Shown piece after piece: positions 25,962 to 34,391 of a DNA stretch of 64,000 nt. A program made the position numbers and the translations under genes. How positions within the stretch are numbered: position 1 is the first letter of the stretch; the number at the start of each line of letters is the position of its first letter. The stretch covers positions 1,674,001 to 1,738,000 of the forward strand of contig NZ_SZPZ01000001.1 in assembly GCF_005233875.1 (NCBI RefSeq), given 5' to 3'. The stretch is from Kribbella jiaozuonensis. Its GTDB lineage: Bacteria; Actinomycetota; Actinomycetes; Propionibacteriales; Kribbellaceae. Under the pieces are notes generated by a model, which was not told the origin of the DNA, did no database searches, and saw only the letters and a program-made list of their open reading frames with translations.

Positions 25962-27010
25962 GCGGTCACCTCCTCGTCGAAGCTGAGTACGACCTGCAGA
26001 GCCTCTTCCGGACGCTCGTCGAGCATCTGGAAAGCGTCCGCGGCCAGCGCCATCGGCACGGTGTGCGTGATCAGGTCGGTCACGTTCAGCCGCTTCTCGG
26101 CGGCGAGCTGGATCGCTGTCCGCGCGAGCCGGTCGTAGTTCCACCGATGTTGCAAGGACGGCGCGACCCCGGAGATCTGCGAGCAGATCAGTGCGATCCG
26201 GTTGTGGTGGAACTCCTCGCCCAGCCGCAGCCCTACACCGTCACCTTGCATGAACCCGGCGACGCACACCCGCGAGCTGTACGCGACCGACCGGACCGCC
26301 TCGTGCAGGGCGCGATAGTTGCCCGACACCTCCAAACACACATCGGCACCGCGGCCGTCGGTGAGCTCTCGGATCCGTTCGGCAACGCCACCGTCGGCGG
26401 GATCGAGCGCAACCTCGGCGCCCAGCTCCAGCGCCAGCTCACGACGGGCCGGAAGGTTGTCGACGGCAATCACCCGGCCACCGTTCAGCCGGGCCAGCTG
26501 CGCGGCCAACTGCCCGGGTACGCCGAGACCGAAGACCGCAACTGTCTCCCCGATGTGGATGTCGGCGTCGAGCACCAGGTTCAGCGCGATACCGCCGATC
26601 TGGCTGAAGATGCCGATCCGCGGATCGACGGTAGCGTCGAGGATCCGCCCGGCGGCCCACGACGCCTTCTTGACGGTGTGGCTGCGATGTCCCCACGTCC
26701 CCCAGATCACATCGCCGACCGAGACGCCCTCGGCCGACGATCCGAGCGAGACGACCTCGCCTACCTCCTCGTACCCCCAGCCGTCGACCGGGTAGCTGAT
26801 CGAGGTGTCACCGTCGACGAAGAGCCGGGAGTCGTCGTCCCAGCGCTTGTTCAGATAGGGGTTGCTGCCGCGGTACGCCGTGAGCTCGGTGCCCGCGGAG
26901 ATACCGGAGTACAACGTGCGGATCAGGACCTCGTCCGGTTCCGGCGTACGTTCGAGATCGGGGACGACCTCCGCGACGCGGGACGAGCTGAATCTGACCA
27001 GAGATGGCAT
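25958..27010 (-). CDS. Medium-chain (zinc-type) dehydrogenase
   Basis: A 350-residue alcohol or polyol dehydrogenase of the MDR superfamily. The N-terminal GroES-like domain has SGISAGTE where classic zinc enzymes carry the Cys ligand, so it may lack catalytic zinc. The Rossmann domain shows VAVFGLGVPGQLAAQLA and DVCLEVSGN. It follows the permease gene and precedes the isomerase gene, so it probably oxidises the transported sugar or polyol. The transcript starts at the binding-protein gene under LacI control. Confidence 0.88.
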   Translation of the reverse strand: MPSLVRFSSSRVAEVVPDLERTPEPDEVLIRTLYSGISAGTELTAYRGSNPYLNKRWDDDSRLFVDGDTSISYPVDGWGYEEVGEVVSLGSSAEGVSVGDVIWGTWGHRSHTVKKASWAAGRILDATVDPRIGIFSQIGGIALNLVLDADIHIGETVAVFGLGVPGQLAAQLARLNGGRVIAVDNLPARRELALELGAEVALDPADGGVAERIRELTDGRGADVCLEVSGNYRALHEAVRSVAYSSRVCVAGFMQGDGVGLRLGEEFHHNRIALICSQISGVAPSLQHRWNYDRLARTAIQLAAEKRLNVTDLITHTVPMALAADAFQMLDERPEEALQVVLSFDEEVTA

Positions 27011-27032
27011 GGGTCTCCTCGAGAAGTGTGGG

Positions 27033-27929
27033 TCAGCCTTTGACTGCGCCGGACATGAAGCCCTGCGTGACCTGGCGTTGCAGGACGACGAAGATCACGA
27101 TGATCGGGACGATGGTGATCAACGTGCCGGCCGCCAGCGGGCCGATATCCATCGAGCGGCCGCCGGTGAAGTTGTAGAGACCGGCGGTGAGCGGCCGGTA
27201 CTTGCCGCTCGGCAGGTAGAGCAGCGGGACCAGGAAGTTGTTCCAGTTGCTCAGGAACGTGAAGACGGCCAGGGCCGCGGCGCCCGAGCTCACCAGCGGC
27301 ATCATCACCTGCGCGAAGATGCGGCTCTCGGAGGCGCCGTCGATCCGCGCGGCCTGCTCCAGTTCCTCGGGCAGATCGGAGAAGAACGCGCGCATGAAGA
27401 ACGTGCCGAACGACAGGTTGGTCGAGATCAGCACCAGGTTGGCCCCGACCAGGCTGTCCAGCAGTCCCATCGACCGCAGCTGGAAGTACAGCGGAATCAT
27501 GTAGGTGAAGAACGGTACGAGCAGACCGAGTACGACGACGTAGAAGATCGCCGTACGTCCGGGGAACGGCAGCCGGGCGAACGCGTAGCCGGCCATCGTC
27601 GAGATCACGATCACGACGATCGTGCTGGGAACGGTCAGCAGCAGACTGTCCAGCAGATAGCTGCTGAACCGGCCCACGGTCCAGGCCGAGCGCAGGTTCT
27701 CGAACGAGAACGACGAGAACAAGCCGAACGGATCGGTACGGACGTCCTGCGGTGTCTTGAGTGCCGTGGAGATGATCAGCACCACGGGGAACAGCGTCAG
27801 CGCTGCCATCAGTACGAGGACGACGTGACGGATAGCGAGTCCGGTCGACCGGCGTACGACGTGCCGGCGGAACTCCAACCGTTCCTCGGACCGGCTGCTG
27901 CTCGAGACGGCGACTGGCATGTCGATCAT
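27033..27929 (-). CDS. ABC sugar-type permease, MalG-like
   Basis: A 298-residue permease with six predicted membrane helices and an EAA loop reading EQAARIDGAS. The C-terminus ends in the usual G-x2-GAVKG. The ATG at 27929 shares one base with the stop of the MalF-like gene (TGATG), so the two are coupled. It forms the membrane channel with the 27929-28843 product. Confidence 0.92.
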   Translation of the reverse strand: MIDMPVAVSSSSRSEERLEFRRHVVRRSTGLAIRHVVLVLMAALTLFPVVLIISTALKTPQDVRTDPFGLFSSFSFENLRSAWTVGRFSSYLLDSLLLTVPSTIVVIVISTMAGYAFARLPFPGRTAIFYVVVLGLLVPFFTYMIPLYFQLRSMGLLDSLVGANLVLISTNLSFGTFFMRAFFSDLPEELEQAARIDGASESRIFAQVMMPLVSSGAAALAVFTFLSNWNNFLVPLLYLPSGKYRPLTAGLYNFTGGRSMDIGPLAAGTLITIVPIIVIFVVLQRQVTQGFMSGAVKG

Positions 27930-28843
27930 CACGCCCCCAGTCCCTGCAACGACAGCCGTCGTTGCAGCCGGTTCAGCATGATCGTGAACGGCACCGCCAG
28001 CACCGTGATCAGCAGCGCCAGCACGGTGCCGTAGCTGATCCGGTTGAGCTGGAACGCACTCGAGTACGCATAGGTCCCGAGTACTTCGGTGGCGTCGGCC
28101 GGCCCGCCGCCGGTCATGATGAAGATGATGTCGAACACGCTGAACCCACCGACCAGCGTGAGCGTCAGCACCATCAGGAAGACCGGCATGATCTGCGGCA
28201 ACAGGATGTGCCACAACCGCTGACCGGCGTTCGCGCCGTCGATCCGGGCGGCGTCGACCAGCTCCACGTCCACGTTGCGGAGCGCGGACAGGATGATCAT
28301 CGTGACGAAACCACATGTCGCCCAGATCGCGGTCGCCAGTACGGCGAAGATCGCGGTCTTCGGATCACCGAGCCAGCCGCGGGTCAACCCGTCCAGCCCG
28401 ACGGCGTTGAGCACCCGGTTGATCCACCCGTTGACCGGATCGTAGATCCATCCCCAGACGATGCCGATCGCCACGCCGGGCAGCATGAACGGCAGGAAGA
28501 ACAGCAATCGGTACGTCGCTCCACCGCGCCCGGACCAGATCAGGACTGCCACCAGCAGCCCGATGATCATCGGCGCGGCGGTGCCGATCGCGATCCAGAT
28601 CGCATTGTTGCCGAGGGCGTGCCAGGTCGCGGCGTCGGTGAACATCTCGGTGAAGTTCCGCAGCCCGACGAACGGCGGTGTCGGATCGAGACCGTCGAAG
28701 TCGACCACCGAGTAGTACAGCGCGTTCGCCATCGGGAAGACGAAGAACACCGCGGTGATGATCGCCACCGGCAGCGCGAGCAGGATGCCGAGCCGCGCCT
28801 GCGCCCGCCGGGTGACCGCCGGAACGTTGCTGACGGCCCCCAT
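27929..28843 (-). CDS. ABC sugar-type permease, MalF-like
   Basis: A 304-residue permease, six predicted helices, with the EAA loop VDAARIDGAN and the MTGGGPADATEV segment of MalF-type subunits. It begins immediately after the binding-protein stop codon at 28844, consistent with coupled translation. The ATPase is not encoded here. Confidence 0.92.
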   Translation of the reverse strand: MGAVSNVPAVTRRAQARLGILLALPVAIITAVFFVFPMANALYYSVVDFDGLDPTPPFVGLRNFTEMFTDAATWHALGNNAIWIAIGTAAPMIIGLLVAVLIWSGRGGATYRLLFFLPFMLPGVAIGIVWGWIYDPVNGWINRVLNAVGLDGLTRGWLGDPKTAIFAVLATAIWATCGFVTMIILSALRNVDVELVDAARIDGANAGQRLWHILLPQIMPVFLMVLTLTLVGGFSVFDIIFIMTGGGPADATEVLGTYAYSSAFQLNRISYGTVLALLITVLAVPFTIMLNRLQRRLSLQGLGA

Positions 28844-30148
28844 CTATTTCGCCGACTTCTCGTACGCCGTCTGCAGCTGCGCGGCCACCTTCGCCGCGTC
28901 ACCCTGCCCGCTCAGGATGCCCTGGATCCCCTTCCACATGGCGTTGTTGAAGACGTCGGTGGTCAGAACGTCGATGTTGTACCCGAAGTCACCGGTACCG
29001 TCGGCGATCTTGGCCGAGTCGTCCAGCACCTGCTTGAACAGCGGCGACGCCGTCATCCCGTTCGTGTCGATCGGGTACGCCGGGATGTCCTGCAGTTTCT
29101 CCGCGGCCCAGCGGCCGTGCTCGGGGGTGAGCAGGTAGTCCAGGAACTTGATCGACGCGTCCGCCTTGGTGGTCGAGGCGGACACGAACGTGCCCGAGCC
29201 GAGACCGCCGCTGAAGATGCCCGCGCCGTCCTTGGCCGGGAACGGGATGAAGCCGACGTCGAACTTGGCGTTCCGCTCGATGTCCAGGGCCAACCAGCTG
29301 CCGGTCGGGTTCATCGCGGCCTTGCCGGAGTAGAACAGCGCGTTCGCGTTGTCGTAGCTGACCGCGGTCGGTGACGGCGTCAGCAGCTTCTTGTCGTTCC
29401 AGTCCTTCCAGACGGCCAGCGAATCCACGACCGGCTGGGTGTTCCACGACGTACGGCCGTTGAGCAGGTCGTCCATACCCTTCGACCCGACGGCGCTGGA
29501 CAGCGACATGCTGAGCAGATGGCCGCCCTGCCAGCCTTCCTTGTCGCTGACCGCGAACGGGACGACGTTGTTCTGCTTGAGCTTCTCGGCCGCGGCGGTC
29601 AGGTCGGTCAGGCTCTTCGGTTCGGCGATCCCGTACTTCGCGAACAGCGTCTTGTTGTAGAAGACGCCGACCTCCTCGATCTGGCTCGGTACGCCGACGA
29701 TCTTGCCGTCGAACGTGACCCGCTTCTTGGCGAAGTCGTAGATCGGCCACTTCTTGTCGGCGTACGCCTTGGTCAGGTCGTAGACCAGCCCGGCCTTGGC
29801 CAGCGCGCCGGCGAAGCCCGGCCCGGTGTCGTAGCCGAAGACGTCCGGACCCTGGCCCGACCGCAACTGGGTCTGCAGCACGGTCCGGACGTTCTCGCTC
29901 GGGATGACGTCGAGCTTCACCGTGATCCCCGGGTTCTTGGTCTCGAACGTCTTCAGGTCGGATTTGATCAGCTCGAGGTCCGCCGGATCCTCCGGCTGGC
30001 CGATCATGTAGCGGATCTCCTGCTGGCCGCTGGTGTCTTGCTTGACGTCCTCGGAGCCGGTGCCGGGGGCGCCACCGGTGCACGCCGCGGTGGCGAGCAG
30101 CGTGGCGGTGGACAGCACGGCCGAGGCGACGAACGCGATCTTCTTCAT
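28844..30148 (-). CDS. ABC transporter sugar-binding lipoprotein
   Basis: A 434-residue family 1 solute-binding protein. It has a Sec signal (KK, then a hydrophobic run) and a lipobox with Cys23, so it is anchored to the outer face of the membrane. The core has the GPDVFGYDTG and GVFYNKTLFAKYG segments typical of oligosaccharide binders. It is the first gene of a five-gene operon (binding protein, two permeases, dehydrogenase, isomerase). The tandem LacI palindromes lie 40-68 bases upstream of its ATG. Confidence 0.93.
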   Translation of the reverse strand: MKKIAFVASAVLSTATLLATAACTGGAPGTGSEDVKQDTSGQQEIRYMIGQPEDPADLELIKSDLKTFETKNPGITVKLDVIPSENVRTVLQTQLRSGQGPDVFGYDTGPGFAGALAKAGLVYDLTKAYADKKWPIYDFAKKRVTFDGKIVGVPSQIEEVGVFYNKTLFAKYGIAEPKSLTDLTAAAEKLKQNNVVPFAVSDKEGWQGGHLLSMSLSSAVGSKGMDDLLNGRTSWNTQPVVDSLAVWKDWNDKKLLTPSPTAVSYDNANALFYSGKAAMNPTGSWLALDIERNAKFDVGFIPFPAKDGAGIFSGGLGSGTFVSASTTKADASIKFLDYLLTPEHGRWAAEKLQDIPAYPIDTNGMTASPLFKQVLDDSAKIADGTGDFGYNIDVLTTDVFNNAMWKGIQGILSGQGDAAKVAAQLQTAYEKSAK

Positions 30149-30187
30149 GAGCCACTCCCGGTGTCGGTGGCACTGCGTCAGGAAAAG

Positions 30188-30216
30188 TTCTAACGTTAGA
30201 ATTTCTAACGTTAGAA
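30188..30216. promoter_or_regulatory. Two tandem perfect LacI-type operators
   Basis: The 14-bp perfect palindrome TTCTAACGTTAGAA occurs at 30188-30201 and again at 30203-30216, separated by one base. The sites lie between the divergent binding-protein gene and LacI gene. The central CG and length are typical of LacI-family operators. The 15-bp centre spacing puts the two repressor dimers about one and a half helical turns apart. They should control both the ABC operon and the regulator itself. Confidence 0.8.
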
Positions 30217-30289
30217 GTGATGGTTGCGGTGCTCGCGAGCTCTGTCAAGATGTCGTCCTACTGTGTTTGAGGTAATCGGAGGGACCACG

Positions 30290-31342
30290 ATGGCGCCTGA
30301 CGTTGATGCCGGTCCGGATGGCCGGCCGGCCCGTCCCGCGCGGCTGAAGGACGTCGCCGAGCTGGCCGGGGTGTCGCTGAAGACCGTGACGAACGTCGTC
30401 CATGAGCGGCGCCACGTGAAGGCCGAGACCCGGGCCCGGGTCAAGGCCGCGATCGCCGAGCTGGGCTACACGCCTTCGCTGGTCGGCCGGCAGTTGCAGA
30501 GCGGGCGCAGCAACATCGTCGCGCTCGCCGTCCCGCGGATCGACGAGCCGTACCTCGGTGCGCTGGCGCACGCGCTGATCATGGCGGGCGAACGGCAGGG
30601 GTACGCCGTCTTCACCGACGAGACCGGGCGCAGCGACGAGCACGAACTCCGGGCCGCCGCCGGGTATCCCGGCAACAGCATCGACGGCGTGATCTACAGC
30701 CCGCTGGCCGTGGACCCTGAGCGACTGGCCGACATGAGCCGATTCACGCCGATGGTGCTGCTCGGCGAACACCTGAGCGAGGGCGCGGCCGACTACGTCG
30801 CGATCGACAACGAGCAGTCCGCGCGGGACGTCGTACGACATCTGGCCGACGGCGGACGGCGGCGGATCGCCTATATCGGCGGCAATCCCTCCCGGCCGTT
30901 GAGTGTCGGCCAGCTACGGTTCCGGGGCGTCCGCGCCGCCGTGGACGAGCTCGACCTGGAGACGCGGGACGACTGGCTGCTCCGCTGCGACCGCTACTCC
31001 CGGGAGACGGGCGCGGCGATGGCCGAGCAGCTGCTGCCGCTGATCGGCGAGATCGACGCCCTGGTCTGCGCCAGCGACCTGCTGGCCATCGGCGCCATCC
31101 GGACCTTCATCGAGCACCAGGTGCGAGTCCCCGACGACGTCGCGGTGATCGGCTGGGACAACATCGTCGACGGCCAGTACCTGTCACCCAGCCTGAGCAG
31201 CGTCGCGACCGACCTGGACCTACTGGCCGACCGGACGTTCGAGGCCCTGATCAGCAGAATCGAAGGCAACCGCGACCCGGCCCGCGTCTACACCGTCCCG
31301 CACGAACTCGTCCTCCGCGAGTCGAGCCGGGCATCGATCTGA
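30290..31342 (+). CDS. LacI-family transcriptional regulator
   Basis: A 350-residue repressor. The LacI helix-turn-helix is at residues 17-50 (RLKDVAELAGVSLKTVTNV) with the minor-groove hinge following. The C-terminal periplasmic-binding-protein-like domain shows VIGWDNIVDGQY. CGGAGGGA supports the ATG at 30290. It is divergent from the sugar ABC operon over two tandem palindromes, so it is the local repressor and the imported sugar is the likely inducer. Confidence 0.93.
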   Translation: MAPDVDAGPDGRPARPARLKDVAELAGVSLKTVTNVVHERRHVKAETRARVKAAIAELGYTPSLVGRQLQSGRSNIVALAVPRIDEPYLGALAHALIMAGERQGYAVFTDETGRSDEHELRAAAGYPGNSIDGVIYSPLAVDPERLADMSRFTPMVLLGEHLSEGAADYVAIDNEQSARDVVRHLADGGRRRIAYIGGNPSRPLSVGQLRFRGVRAAVDELDLETRDDWLLRCDRYSRETGAAMAEQLLPLIGEIDALVCASDLLAIGAIRTFIEHQVRVPDDVAVIGWDNIVDGQYLSPSLSSVATDLDLLADRTFEALISRIEGNRDPARVYTVPHELVLRESSRASI

Positions 31343-31409
31343 ACTGTCGTGCAACCAGATCCTCACGCCAGGACTCGTGCAGGCAAAGGGTCCGATCTGG
31401 GGAGTGGTG

Positions 31410-31919
31410 ATGGCTGACGGCGACACGGTGCGCGAGCTGTACGAGGGGTGCTACCGGCGGCTGGTCGGGCAGCTGTTCGCGATCTGCGGGGACCTGGGTG
31501 AGGCCGAGGACGCCGTCCAGGAGGCGTTCGTCCGGGCGGTGGAGAAGCCCCGGCGGTTCGCCCAGCTCGACAACCCCGAGGGGTGGCTGCGCACAGTCGC
31601 GCTGAACGCCGTACGTCGGAAGTACCGCCGCGCGACCCGGTTCCACGGGTTGCTCTCCCGCGCAGGTGTCCCCGAGACCACGATCACCGGGCTGTCCGCG
31701 GACCGGGTCGCTCTGGTCGAGGCCCTGCGACAGCTCCCGTACGAACAGCGCGAGGCGATCGTCCTGCACCACATCGTCGACCTGCCGGTACGCGAGATCG
31801 CCGTACAGCTGCGGGTTCCCGAGGGGACGATCAAGGCACGCCTCTCCCGCGGCAGGGCCGGCCTGGCCCCGCTGGTCCACGAGTTCGCCGACGACGCCGA
31901 GGAGGTCAACCATGTCTGA
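31410..31919 (+). CDS. ECF-type RNA polymerase sigma factor
   Basis: A 169-residue sigma-70 family protein with only regions 2 and 4. Region 2 is at about 10-65 (GDLGEAEDAVQEAFVRA, NPEGWLRTVALNAVRRKYRR) and region 4 at about 100-155 (LPYEQREAIVLHHIVDLPV, GTIKARLSRGR). ATG at 31410 is chosen over nearby GTGs because GGGGAG lies about 5 bases ahead. It overlaps the next gene by 8 bases, the usual arrangement of an ECF factor and its membrane regulator. Confidence 0.92.
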   Translation: MADGDTVRELYEGCYRRLVGQLFAICGDLGEAEDAVQEAFVRAVEKPRRFAQLDNPEGWLRTVALNAVRRKYRRATRFHGLLSRAGVPETTITGLSADRVALVEALRQLPYEQREAIVLHHIVDLPVREIAVQLRVPEGTIKARLSRGRAGLAPLVHEFADDAEEVNHV

Positions 31920-33090
31920 GCTGAAGGAACTGTCCTGGGAGGTCCAGGAGACTGTTCACCCGTTGCCCTTCGAGGCTCTCGAGCGCCGTGGCGTTCGCCG
32001 CCGTCACCGTCGGCAGGCGCTGACCGGTGCGGGAGTCGCTGTGGCGGTGACCATCGCAGTACTGGCTGCCGTTCTGCCGCTCGGCAAGGTGACCGGCAGC
32101 GAGAAGCCGCCGGCGGCCGGTGTCTCGATGCCGGTCGACCAGGCGGCCGAGAAGCTGATCCACGACAAGAAGTCGGGCTTTGCCGGAATCGCGTTCGCCA
32201 CCCCGACCCGCTGGGCGGCGGTGTGGATGCTGGCCCAGCCGGGATACACCTGGAACTACGCCGCGGTGCTGAGCCGTGACGGTGTGCGGACCACCGCCCC
32301 GGTGAGCAAGACCGGGTACGCCGTGGTGGCGGACGGCGACGACGTACTGGCGCTGTCGACGCCGACGAGTATGAAGGGCAGCGACCCGACCTGGGCCCAG
32401 GCCCTGATGATCGGACTGACCGACAAGGGCCGGATCGAGAAGAAGCTGCACTGGGCTCCGCCGACCACAGAGTTCGGGGACGGCGACGTACTGATGGGCG
32501 ATGGCCCGCTGCGGGCGCTGAATCCGCAGACCGGCGTTCTCCGGGAGGTGAAGGTCCCCGGGGTCGACAACAGCTACACGCCGCAACGCGATACCACCGG
32601 ACGATGGTGGCTGGTCGGCGCCAGGAACAGCGGCGTCGGCAACATCTACTGGACCGATGACCACGGCAGGACCTGGGACCACTCCGTCATCAGCCCGGGC
32701 CGGATGCACGGCCGGCTGGCAGTCAGCCCGGACGGCAACACGTTGGTGGTGATCCCGGGCAACAAGCCCGAGATGGCCCGGCCGGATGACGAGGTGCCGC
32801 TGCGGTTGTCCACCGACCGGGGCGATCACTGGACGACAGTGGCTACCCGGAACTCGACGTACCTGTCGTCTCCTGTTGCCTTCGACAACGGCACGGGCCT
32901 CGCGCTCTATCAAGGAGGCAAGGACCGCGAGCTGCTCCGGCCCGGCGCCGGTACGCCGTTCACCCCACCGACCGACCTGGGCGAGGTGATCGGTGTAGGC
33001 GACTTCGTCTACGGCATGCAGTACAACGGCAACCACGTCATAACCAGCACCAACCACGGCAAAACCTGGAAGTACATCGACCCCCGCTAG
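31912..33090 (+). CDS. Membrane-anchored beta-propeller protein, putative sigma-factor partner
   Basis: A 392-residue protein. Residues 1-43 are cytoplasmic and basic (RRGVRRRHRRQ), about 44-66 are one transmembrane helix, and the rest is extracytoplasmic. The outer part has at least three Asp-box (BNR) motifs, TDDHGRTW, STDRGDHW and STNHGKTW, which indicate a beta-propeller. The 8-base overlap with the sigma gene implies coupled expression and a regulatory partnership. No zinc-type anti-sigma motif (HxxxCxxC) is seen in the short cytoplasmic part, so it is not a standard anti-sigma factor. Confidence 0.75.
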   Translation: MSELKELSWEVQETVHPLPFEALERRGVRRRHRRQALTGAGVAVAVTIAVLAAVLPLGKVTGSEKPPAAGVSMPVDQAAEKLIHDKKSGFAGIAFATPTRWAAVWMLAQPGYTWNYAAVLSRDGVRTTAPVSKTGYAVVADGDDVLALSTPTSMKGSDPTWAQALMIGLTDKGRIEKKLHWAPPTTEFGDGDVLMGDGPLRALNPQTGVLREVKVPGVDNSYTPQRDTTGRWWLVGARNSGVGNIYWTDDHGRTWDHSVISPGRMHGRLAVSPDGNTLVVIPGNKPEMARPDDEVPLRLSTDRGDHWTTVATRNSTYLSSPVAFDNGTGLALYQGGKDRELLRPGAGTPFTPPTDLGEVIGVGDFVYGMQYNGNHVITSTNHGKTWKYIDPR

Positions 33091-33093
33091 GGC

Positions 33094-33969
33094 TCAGGCT
33101 GGGATGCGGCCGGGGGCCCAGAGGGCGGTGACGTCTTCTCCGGCTGTTTCGCGTCGTTGGAGGTCGGTGAGGAACTCGATGAAGTCGTGCTCGGGACGCC
33201 AGTCGAGCAGGTCAGCGGCCTCGCTGAGGTCGTGCTGCTCGACGGTGTCAGGTAGCGCGAGGCCGTGGCGTTCGATCAGCTCGGCTGCGCCCGGCATCCG
33301 CGACTCCGACCACTCGACGCCGCGCGCAGCGAAGTCGGCGCGGACCTCCTCGGGCATCCCGTGGTCGCTGTGCACGATCGTCCGGAACAGGTCGAAGCGG
33401 TGCGCGATCGCAGCCTCGGTCGCGGCGACCGTCGCGGTCGCGATATCGCGTACGTCGACACCGTTGCGCAGCAGCCGCTCGCCCCAGCGCAGGTAAGGCT
33501 CGGGCACGAAGCCGTGATACCGCAGCAGCGCGACCGATGCCCCGGTCGTCTCCTGGTACATCTTCCAGAGGTCCTCGCCGAGCACCTTGGTGACGCTGTA
33601 AACGCTGCCCCACCCATACGCCATCGACGATGCGAACACGACGCTCCGGACGCCGGTCGCCCGGCACGCCTGTACGACGTTGAACGTGCCGTCGACGTTG
33701 ACCGCAAAGATCGTCGCGTCACTGACACCCGGCCGGTGAGCGTTGTGCCACGCCGCAAGGTGTACGACGGCGTCACAGCCCTCCACCGCCTCGAGCACGT
33801 CGGTCGGCGTACGCGTATCACACCGCACGAACTCCCCGATCCCAGCGTCTGCAGGATCCGGCGAGGGCATAACATCCGCCCGCCGCACGCGATGCCCCGC
33901 CGCAGCAAGCCGCCGCGAAACCTCCCGCCCAGCAACCCCCGACGCTCCGGTGACCAAGACGCTGCTCAT
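33094..33969 (-). CDS. NAD-dependent epimerase/dehydratase (extended SDR)
   Basis: A 291-residue cytoplasmic oxidoreductase. The Rossmann motif is GASGVAG (8-14), followed by VVHLAAWHN and the catalytic YSVTK with Tyr124 and Lys128. The C-terminal half carries a substrate domain typical of uronate dehydrogenase or sugar epimerase relatives. It may serve the neighbouring sugar loci. It ends 4 bases from the convergent propeller gene. Confidence 0.87.
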   Translation of the reverse strand: MSSVLVTGASGVAGREVSRRLAAAGHRVRRADVMPSPDPADAGIGEFVRCDTRTPTDVLEAVEGCDAVVHLAAWHNAHRPGVSDATIFAVNVDGTFNVVQACRATGVRSVVFASSMAYGWGSVYSVTKVLGEDLWKMYQETTGASVALLRYHGFVPEPYLRWGERLLRNGVDVRDIATATVAATEAAIAHRFDLFRTIVHSDHGMPEEVRADFAARGVEWSESRMPGAAELIERHGLALPDTVEQHDLSEAADLLDWRPEHDFIEFLTDLQRRETAGEDVTALWAPGRIPA

Positions 33970-34043
33970 TCAATCCTCCACGCACTCGGCAAGCACTTGC
34001 CGCCCCGACGCTACCCGGCGTGACGCATGAGGCCTCCGGCGGA

Positions 34044-34312
34044 TCAAGCGTCGTTGGTCCAGGGGCGTTGGTCGTCGGCGCCGGTCATGGTCTTCGGGTC
34101 GCACCACCGCCAGAACTGCTCTCGGGGGATGCCGTGCCGGGCGGCGACGACATCGACCGGATCTCCGGTGGACAGTGCCTCCGCCGTGATCCTGGCGGCC
34201 GCGTGTTGTCCGATGTGTGGTGTCAGTGCCGTGGTGAGCATGACGCTCGCCCGTACGTTCTCGGGGCCGACCTCGACGGCACCGCCCAAACGATGACAAC
34301 GCTCCAACGACC
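34044..34312 (-). pseudogene. Fumarase/aspartase C-terminal remnant
   Basis: On the minus strand the sequence encodes only the extreme C-terminus of a fumarase/aspartate ammonia-lyase family protein: ENVRASVMLTTALTPHIG, then AARITAEAL, and the terminal EQFWRWCDPKTMTG. The catalytic SS-GSS loop and everything upstream are missing. The upstream side is replaced by the operator and the 2-hydroxyacid dehydrogenase gene. It lies in the only gene-free stretch over 300 bases (33970-34391); the rest of that stretch holds the palindrome at 34353 and nothing else I can identify. Confidence 0.6.
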
Positions 34313-34352
34313 TGGGCGCTAGAAACCAGCGGCGTGTTATCGTCGCCGATGT

Positions 34353-34364
34353 AGAAACGTTTCT
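34353..34364. promoter_or_regulatory. LacI-type operator upstream of the 2-hydroxyacid dehydrogenase gene
   Basis: AGAAACGTTTCT is a perfect 12-bp palindrome with a central CG, 28 bases before the ATG at 34392. Related sequences recur at 35402-35445 upstream of the binding-protein gene, which suggests one LacI regulon, probably run by the 40614-41699 product. Confidence 0.6.
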
Positions 34365-34391
34365 GTCTGTTACTGCATCGAGAGGGCCTTG

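Noticed and set aside
27962..29374. Long plus-strand frame across the permease and binding-protein genes
   Set aside because: It is a shadow of real genes; the product has no hydrophobic core or recognisable motif.
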